Origin: Acetobacteraceae bacterium
Lineage (GTDB): Bacteria > Pseudomonadota > Alphaproteobacteria > Acetobacterales > Acetobacteraceae
Direction of reading: 5' to 3'
NCBI GenBank assembly: GCA_009693865.1
Contig: SHWL01000028.1
Span: forward strand, 1-38,006
DNA: 38,006 nt
Shown: piece after piece, positions 33,629 to 38,006 of the stretch
Position numbering within the stretch: position 1 is the first letter of the stretch
Layout of the letters: each line of letters starts with the position of its first letter
Position numbers and translations under genes: made by a program
Notes under the pieces: model-generated
Database searches by the model: none
Told to the model about the DNA's origin: nothing
Seen by the model: the letters and a program-made list of their open reading frames with translations, nothing else

Positions 33629-33828
33629 TGACACCGCTTGCTTTCCGACCCGATCAACGCAATGGCGGAAGGATTGGCGCAAGACCTCTCGGTTCACTTG
33701 CAAGCTCTGAACGCGCCGCGAAATGCCCGCTTGGTCCCGATCGGCGCTCTGACAAGTTCAGGCGATCGCCTCGCCCGACGAACCGCCCAGGTTGACGCGG
33801 CCCCGCCCGCGCCGCGATAAGGGGACTT

Positions 33829-34767
33829 GTGTTTTACCCTCAGAAACATCTCCTCCAGATCGAAGGGCTGCAACCGCCCGAGATCGGGGATTTGCTCGAC
33901 CTTGCCGAGAGCTATGTCCTGCTCAACCGCTCCGGCAAGACCCAGCGCGATCTGTTGCGCGGCCGCACCCTGATCAATCTGTTCTTTGAGGACTCGACCC
34001 GGACCCGCACCTCGTTCGAGCTCGCGGGCAAGCGGTTGGGCGCCGACGTGATCAACATGTCGGTGTCCACGTCCTCGGTGAACAAGGGCGAGACGCTGCT
34101 GGATACCGCCGCGACCCTGAACGCAATGCACTGCGATTTGCTGGTCGTCCGGCACGGCCAGTCCGGCGCGCCTCGTTTGCTGGCCGAGGAAGTGGACGCC
34201 GCCGTCATCAACGCGGGTGACGGCACGCACGAGCATCCAACGCAGGCGCTGCTCGACGCGCTGACCATCAAACGCCGCAAAGGCCGGATCGAGGGCCTGA
34301 CGGTCGCCATCTGCGGCGATATCGCGCATTCCCGCGTGGCCCGCTCCAACATTCACCTCCTCACGACATTGGGCGCCCAGGTGCGGGTGGTGGGTCCGCC
34401 GTCGCTGGTGCCGCCGGAGGTGGCGATGTGGGGCACAACCGTGTTCCACGACATGGCGAGCGCGTTGGACGGCGCGGATATCGTGATGATGCTGCGCCTG
34501 CAACGAGAACGCATGTCGCGCGGGCCGGTGCCAAGCGAGCGTGAATATTTCCGCTTCTGGGGGCTGGATTTCGAAAAACTGGCCGCCGCGAAACCGGACG
34601 CGCTGGTGATGCATCCCGGCCCGATGAACCGCGGCGTGGAGATCGACAGCGCCGTCGCCGACGACCCGCGCCGCAGCGTGATCCGCGAGCAGGTCGAAAT
34701 GGGCGTCGCGGTTCGCATGGCCGTGCTCGACACGCTGTCGCGGGGGCACGGCCGGAATGTCCCCTGA
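33829..34767 (+). CDS. pyrB: Aspartate carbamoyltransferase catalytic subunit
   Basis: Catalyses carbamoyl phosphate + aspartate to N-carbamoyl aspartate, the committed step of pyrimidine synthesis. The 312-residue protein has the phosphate-binding STRTRTSFE (from Ser56) and the [10 protein letters not shown] motif (from His136), with [13 protein letters not shown] at the C-terminus. GTG 33829 is preceded by AAGGGG. No pyrI regulatory gene is present; the following pyrC-like gene overlaps by 11 bases, as in bacteria where catalytic PyrB forms a dodecamer with an inactive PyrC homologue. Confidence 0.96.
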   Translation: MFYPQKHLLQIEGLQPPEIGDLLDLAESYVLLNRSGKTQRDLLRGRTLINLFFEDSTRTRTSFELAGKRLGADVINMSVSTSSVNKGETLLDTAATLNAMHCDLLVVRHGQSGAPRLLAEEVDAAVINAGDGTHEHPTQALLDALTIKRRKGRIEGLTVAICGDIAHSRVARSNIHLLTTLGAQVRVVGPPSLVPPEVAMWGTTVFHDMASALDGADIVMMLRLQRERMSRGPVPSEREYFRFWGLDFEKLAAAKPDALVMHPGPMNRGVEIDSAVADDPRRSVIREQVEMGVAVRMAVLDTLSRGHGRNVP

Positions 34768-36058
34768 CATTCTGTTCACCGGCGTCCGCATCGTCTCGGA
34801 CGGGATCGACCTGCACGGCGACCTGCTGGTTCGCGACGGGCTGATCGCCGATTTCGGACCCTCATTGGGCCGTCCCGACGGCGCCGTGGTGGTGCACGAG
34901 GACGACGCCATCCTGTGTCCCGGCCTCGTCGATATGCGCGTCGCACTGGGCGAGCCGGGGTTCGAGTATCGCGAAACGATCGCCTCGGCGGCGATGGCGG
35001 CCTCGGCGGGCGGGGTCACGACATTGGCGGCGCTGCCTGACAGCCAACCCGCCATTGACGATCCCGCGCTGGCGCACCTGCTGATTACCCGCGGCCGGGA
35101 AACCGGGGCGGTGACCATCCTGCCCTATGGCGCCGTCACCCGCGGCTGCAAAGGCGAGGAACTCGCCGAAATTGGTCTGCTACGGGAGGCGGGGGCGGTG
35201 GCCTTCACCGATGGTGCGCGTGCTATCGCCTCCACCGGGATGATGCGGCTGGCGTTGACCTACGCCCGCGGTTTCGGTGCCCGCATCGTGCAGCACCCCG
35301 AGGATCCGTCTTTGGCCCTGGGAGGCAGCGCGACCGAGGGCGAACTCGCCGCCCGCCTGGGCTTGCCCGCCATTCCGGCGGCGGCGGAGGCGATCATGGT
35401 CGCGCGCGACATCGCTCTGGCGGCGTTGACCGGAGGCGCGGTTCATTTCGCGCATGTCTCGACCGGGGCCGCGCTGGCGCTGATCCGGCGCGCCAAGGAC
35501 GAGGGCCTGGCGGTGACCTGCGATACCGCGCCGCCGTACTTCGATCTGAACGAGAACACGATCGGCGATTACCGGACTTATGCGAAACTCTCGCCACCGC
35601 TGCGGCGGGAGGAGGATCGGCTGGCGGTCGTCGCCGGGTTGGCGGATGGCACCATCGACGCGATAGCCTCGGACCATCAACCGCGCGACGCCGATGATAA
35701 ACGCTTGCCTTTCGCACAGGCGAGCGCCGGCGGGGTTGGACTGGCGACGCTGCTCGCGGTGACCTTGGTCCGGGTCCATAACGAGGAACTCTCCCTGGGC
35801 GCCGCGATCGCGTTGCTGACCAGCCGGCCGGCGGCGCTGTTGGGGATCGATTCTGGGCATGTCGAAAAAGGCGCGGTGGCGGATTTGTGTCTGTTCCACC
35901 CAGACCGGGTCTGGCGCGTGCGGGCGAAGACGCTGCCGGGCAAGGCACGGAATACGCCATTCGATGGGCGGGCGCTGGAGGGCACGGTGCTGGGGACGTG
36001 GAAAGCGGGCAGGCGGGTCTACGACGCGGCCCTTGCGCTTCGGACCGGTTCGGCCTGA
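34757..36058 (+). CDS. pyrC: Dihydroorotase-like protein, probably catalytically inactive PyrC homologue (PyrX/PyrC')
   Basis: A 433-residue amidohydrolase-fold protein of the dihydroorotase family. The fold is intact: [24 protein letters not shown] (His180), FAHVSTG (His233), IASDHQPRD (Asp306) and the C-terminal [12 protein letters not shown]. However, the HxH metal pair after PGLVD is replaced by Arg61-x-Ala63, so the binuclear site is broken. Such non-catalytic homologues occur beside pyrB in Pseudomonas and many alphaproteobacteria and act as structural partners of aspartate carbamoyltransferase; a true PyrC should then be elsewhere. It overlaps pyrB by 11 bases. Confidence 0.88.
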   Translation: MSPDILFTGVRIVSDGIDLHGDLLVRDGLIADFGPSLGRPDGAVVVHEDDAILCPGLVDMRVALGEPGFEYRETIASAAMAASAGGVTTLAALPDSQPAIDDPALAHLLITRGRETGAVTILPYGAVTRGCKGEELAEIGLLREAGAVAFTDGARAIASTGMMRLALTYARGFGARIVQHPEDPSLALGGSATEGELAARLGLPAIPAAAEAIMVARDIALAALTGGAVHFAHVSTGAALALIRRAKDEGLAVTCDTAPPYFDLNENTIGDYRTYAKLSPPLRREEDRLAVVAGLADGTIDAIASDHQPRDADDKRLPFAQASAGGVGLATLLAVTLVRVHNEELSLGAAIALLTSRPAALLGIDSGHVEKGAVADLCLFHPDRVWRVRAKTLPGKARNTPFDGRALEGTVLGTWKAGRRVYDAALALRTGSA

Positions 36059-36151
36059 CTGAAAATCGGCGGTAGGCCAGACGATGGCAGGGAACGCGTC
36101 GCCTCCGCGTGCGCCTCAGCCGATGCACGGCGCGCGGTTTGGGTTGGCCAC

Positions 36152-36694
36152 CTACGCCGCCATCCGATCCCACGCCTCCACGGCCTCATAAGTTCCCTTC
36201 ACCACGACCCGTCTGAATACGAGAGGCGGGAACTCAAACCCGTCGGCCACGTCAAGGATTTTCATCCGCGTAATGACCGCCGGTTCATAAGCTATCGCGT
36301 TCACCTGCCGATGCAGCAGTGCGCACACATTATGGCGGAGCAACTTCTCGCTATCGCCACCGACGCCGCGCAGGCCTGTCTCCCATCGCGACACGGTCTC
36401 CGGCGTCAGCTCCATTGCTTCCGCGAATTCCCGCCCGGTCATGTCCAAGGCGCGGCGAAGGAATCGAATTTCCTTCCCCGCCAACCGGAACGGCGTCAGG
36501 GCTCGTGCCAACGCGGCGGCCTTCGCGAGCCCCTCCAGGTCCGGCACCTCGATGGTTGCCTCATCGCACCGGTCGCAGGCGTCGCGGATGACGGTGTTCA
36601 CCAGCCGGACCGTTAGCCCGCCCAGGTCCATTTCGTAGGACGGGAGAAGGGCCGCCGTCATGGTTCCTTCGCCGCACGCCTTGCACCTCGTCAT
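36152..36694 (-). CDS. MqsA-type antitoxin (Zn-finger plus Xre HTH)
   Basis: A 180-residue protein with an N-terminal zinc-finger (Cys4, Cys7, Cys39, Cys42 in MTRCKACGEG and RDACDRCDE) and a helix-turn-helix (MTGREFAEAMELTPETVSRW) ending in ETGLRGV. This is the MqsA domain plan, with a C-terminal extension of about 60 residues. GAGGAG before ATG 36694 supports the start. It follows the DUF4258 gene by 24 bases on the same strand, giving the toxin-then-antitoxin order seen in mqsRA. A longer C-terminus than usual is the only oddity. Confidence 0.82.
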   Translation of the reverse strand: MTRCKACGEGTMTAALLPSYEMDLGGLTVRLVNTVIRDACDRCDEATIEVPDLEGLAKAAALARALTPFRLAGKEIRFLRRALDMTGREFAEAMELTPETVSRWETGLRGVGGDSEKLLRHNVCALLHRQVNAIAYEPAVITRMKILDVADGFEFPPLVFRRVVVKGTYEAVEAWDRMAA

Positions 36695-36718
36695 GTCAGT
36701 CTCCTCGCGGCCGGGGTC

Positions 36719-37036
36719 TCACCATTGGTGCCGCCAGGCGGTGATGACCTTGATTGTGATCTCATCCTCATCGATGACGACGACCGCGGTGATCCGGGTT
36801 TCGTCGCGATCGGTCGCAACCGAACAGCGCTTCAACATTGACTTTATGTCCAGTTGGCTGATCCCGTCCTTCGCCATTTCCCTCAGCGCGTGTTCCCGGA
36901 ACCTGAGACGAACCGCCAGGTTGTGCGCAAACGCTCTGAGGCGGCGTCCCTCATCGTGATGACTTCCGGCATTTCGCGTCGAGCCTCCAATGCCGGGCTG
37001 TTCAGTAAGATATAATTGACTGTCAGTCAAGTACAT
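36719..37036 (-). CDS. DUF4258 protein, putative toxin of an MqsA-linked pair
   Basis: The C-terminal 60 residues carry the DUF4258 pattern (LRFREHALREMAKDGISQLD, then VVVIDEDEITIKVITAW), a small RNase-like fold found in toxin-antitoxin pairs. The first 45 residues (from ATG 37036) are unlike family members, which usually begin near the LRF segment, so the true start may be nearer 36900 or the protein carries an extension. It precedes the MqsA-type antitoxin gene. Palindrome TTGACTG-T-CAGTCAA (37016-37030) covers the upstream end and may be the antitoxin operator. Confidence 0.7.
   Translation of the reverse strand: MYLTDSQLYLTEQPGIGGSTRNAGSHHDEGRRLRAFAHNLAVRLRFREHALREMAKDGISQLDIKSMLKRCSVATDRDETRITAVVVIDEDEITIKVITAWRHQW
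37016..37030. promoter_or_regulatory. Palindrome at the start of the DUF4258-mqsA-like pair
   Basis: TTGACTG-T-CAGTCAA, 7-base arms with a 1-base centre, at the 5' end of the toxin-antitoxin pair. MqsA-type antitoxins repress through palindromes in this position, so it is an operator candidate. TTGACT inside it could also serve as a -35 on the minus strand. Confidence 0.4.
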
Positions 37037-37207
37037 GTTGGCCGCGTTACCCGGATCGCCCGGATCCTGACGCGAAAAGATTGATGGGCAGTTAACGGCG
37101 GGCCCTTTCCCGCCGCCCTCGCCTTGCCCACTTGGAAAACCCCGTCAGCCGCCGATTTTCATCCCACCCGTTGTCGTGGGTGCTATATCTTTTGCCCAGG
37201 AGGCCGA

Positions 37208-37390
37208 ATGGACACCACGGTCGAGGTTACTATTCCGGTCGATCCCGAGGCCGCCGCGGCTCTGGCCGACACGCGTAACCGTGAGGCCATTGGGCGATTG
37301 GTCAGCCGTATTCTGACCCGCCGTGCGGGCCCGGGTCCGCTTGCCCTGGCCATCGCGGAATTGAAGGCGGAAGTGCGACGTGGGTCTTGA
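37208..37390 (+). CDS. Short antitoxin-like protein, probably truncated
   Basis: A 60-residue protein (MDTTVEVTIPVDPEAAAALA..., ending LAIAELKAEVRRGS) with strong AGGAGG upstream of ATG 37208. The VTIPVDPEAAAAL-ADxRN pattern looks like the N-terminal ribbon of small alphaproteobacterial antitoxins that sit before PIN-domain toxins and run about 75-80 residues. Here it stops short, and no PIN toxin follows. I treat it as a remnant with low certainty. Confidence 0.45.
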   Translation: MDTTVEVTIPVDPEAAAALADTRNREAIGRLVSRILTRRAGPGPLALAIAELKAEVRRGS

Positions 37391-37440
37391 TTTATTGGTA
37401 ACCGACGCTGCGAACTTCTGGCAGCAAAAGGGATACTATC

Positions 37441-37608
37441 ATGGTCGATCCGTTCATCACGCCCGGTCTTGTCGTGGGAGAAGTCATAAAAGGAGTGGCA
37501 GCGGCGACGGCCGCGTGGGGAACGAAGCGGCTTCTCAAGCAGAATTTCCCGAACCCGCCCATTCCCAATCGCCAGTTATTTCGCCACCTGTCCACGCGAC
37601 GGCAGTGA
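37441..37608 (+). CDS. Small hypothetical protein
   Basis: A 55-residue open frame from ATG 37441 with AAGGG nine bases upstream. It begins MVDPFITPGLVVGEVIKGVA, has an Ala/Trp segment (AAATAAWGTKRLLKQ) and ends LSTRRQ. No family is recognised; composition is compatible with a short amphipathic protein. It lies between the antitoxin remnant and the IS end and may be real. Confidence 0.35.
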   Translation: MVDPFITPGLVVGEVIKGVAAATAAWGTKRLLKQNFPNPPIPNRQLFRHLSTRRQ

Positions 37609-37677
37609 CCACAGTTCATATTGAGATACAGATTCAAGTCGTCGTCCTCCCGCCAATCTATCTTACAGGGTAGTTGC

Positions 37678-37821
37678 CTATGCCAAGGAAGGGTGCGCCT
37701 GAGTATCTCTGATCGTCATGGGCATGGTACCGAGCGCCTTAATCTCCTCCCTGATTTTCGCATATCCCGAGGCTCCTGATGTTCTGCGAATTGCTTGAAA
37801 TCCGCGCGGGTATTTGACCAT
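37678..37821 (-). CDS. Possible 47-residue protein
   Basis: A short minus-strand frame encodes MVKYPRGFQAIRRTSGASGY followed by an acidic/basic stretch (AKIREEIKALG) and TIRDTQAHPSLA. No homologue is recognised and there is only a weak upstream Shine-Dalgarno (GGGCGG). It may be a remnant; the 320-base stretch before the transposase holds nothing better. Confidence 0.2.
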   Translation of the reverse strand: MVKYPRGFQAIRRTSGASGYAKIREEIKALGTMPMTIRDTQAHPSLA

Positions 37822-37927
37822 CCGCCCGATTTCCCGCCAACGTGAAACCCCGGTCGCCCGGCCCCCTGTGTCAGAGAAGTTGCCGCCCGGATAGGATCAA
37901 GACCTCAGGGGGCGCTGGAAGACGAAC

Positions 37928-38006
37928 ATGGCTCGGTATGGACAGACGTTTAAGGACAACGCGGTGGCGCGACTGCTGCCGCCGCAGAGTTGCCCGGTAG
38001 AGGCGC
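37928..38006 (+). mobile_element. Insertion sequence, start of transposase ORF (partial)
   Basis: From ATG 37928 the plus strand reads MARYGQTFKDNAVARLLPPQ then SCPVEA, closely resembling the first residues of IS3/IS911-like OrfA transposases, and runs off the window end. The left inverted repeat is probably near 37869 (TGTCAGAGAAGTTGCC), but without the right end it cannot be confirmed. Confidence 0.65.

Noticed and set aside
37380-37673. GTG-initiated 97-codon frame overlapping the small antitoxin-like gene
   Set aside because: Its sequence does not resemble a PIN or other toxin and it conflicts with the better 55-residue frame at 37441.

Overview
The window is GC-rich DNA from a bacterial chromosome. 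The gene set (ihfA followed by a MerR-type gene, a pyrB-pyrC pair whose PyrC lacks the catalytic HxH, RhlE-type helicase, glutaryl-CoA dehydrogenase, Tat-exported sugar-binding proteins, YoeB-type and MqsA-type toxin-antitoxin genes) and the codon usage suggest an alphaproteobacterium, most likely Rhodospirillales/Acetobacteraceae. That placement is inference; there is no rRNA gene to confirm it. I saw no tRNA or rRNA gene and no CRISPR array.

Layout. 1-2.1 kb: two damaged cell-surface-glycan genes (acyltransferase 3, FkbM methyltransferase) on the minus strand. 2.2-3.1 kb: merR-like gene and ihfA. 3.2-8.1 kb: PCMT-like methyltransferase, Cys-cluster protein, DEAD-box helicase and glutaryl-CoA dehydrogenase on the plus strand. 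8.2-10.4 kb: a nested inverted-repeat element, a TrmA/RlmD-type rRNA methyltransferase and a histidine-kinase remnant ending at a strong terminator. 10.5-12.3 kb: diguanylate cyclase and a small exported protein. 12.3-19.5 kb: a long plus-strand run of a Crp/Fnr-type regulator, Nudix hydrolase, TTC38-like TPR protein, AlaX-type tRNA editing protein, 3-mercaptopyruvate sulfurtransferase and cystathionine beta-lyase. These are tightly packed and often overlap, except where a two-gene ATPase + PD-(D/E)XK nuclease module sits between the TPR gene and alaX. 19.6-27.7 kb: TauE/SafE exporter, then a minus-strand sugar-type ABC locus (two tandem paralogous binding proteins, two permeases, a DUF3604 metallohydrolase-like protein, no ATPase). 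28.2-31.6 kb: a yoeB toxin preceded by an unusual chimeric antitoxin, then hemB and a FAD oxidoreductase. 31.8-36.1 kb: arsC, an exported protein, a decayed DUF2442 gene, a 139-bp inverted repeat, and pyrB-pyrC. 36.1-38 kb: DUF4258/MqsA-type pair, small orphan genes and the start of an IS transposase running off the window.

The most interesting feature is the 15.0-16.6 kb module. An ABC/AAA_21-type ATPase is translationally coupled to a 175-residue protein with a PD-(D/E)XK nuclease signature, in DNA that looks less GC-rich than its surroundings. The insert is bracketed by a perfect 17-bp direct repeat (14870-14886 and 16637-16653). The repeat is the start of alaX: the left copy still overlaps the upstream stop codon in the ATGA style used elsewhere in the operon, and the right copy is the working start. 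This reads as insertion of a candidate defence module exactly at a gene start, with the start regenerated. The second notable locus is the yefM-yoeB-like pair, where the usual antitoxin N-terminal DNA-binding domain is replaced by about 160 unrelated residues.

At least five intergenic hairpins, most with GTCAT...ATGAC ends, are scattered through the window and look like a dispersed repeat family.
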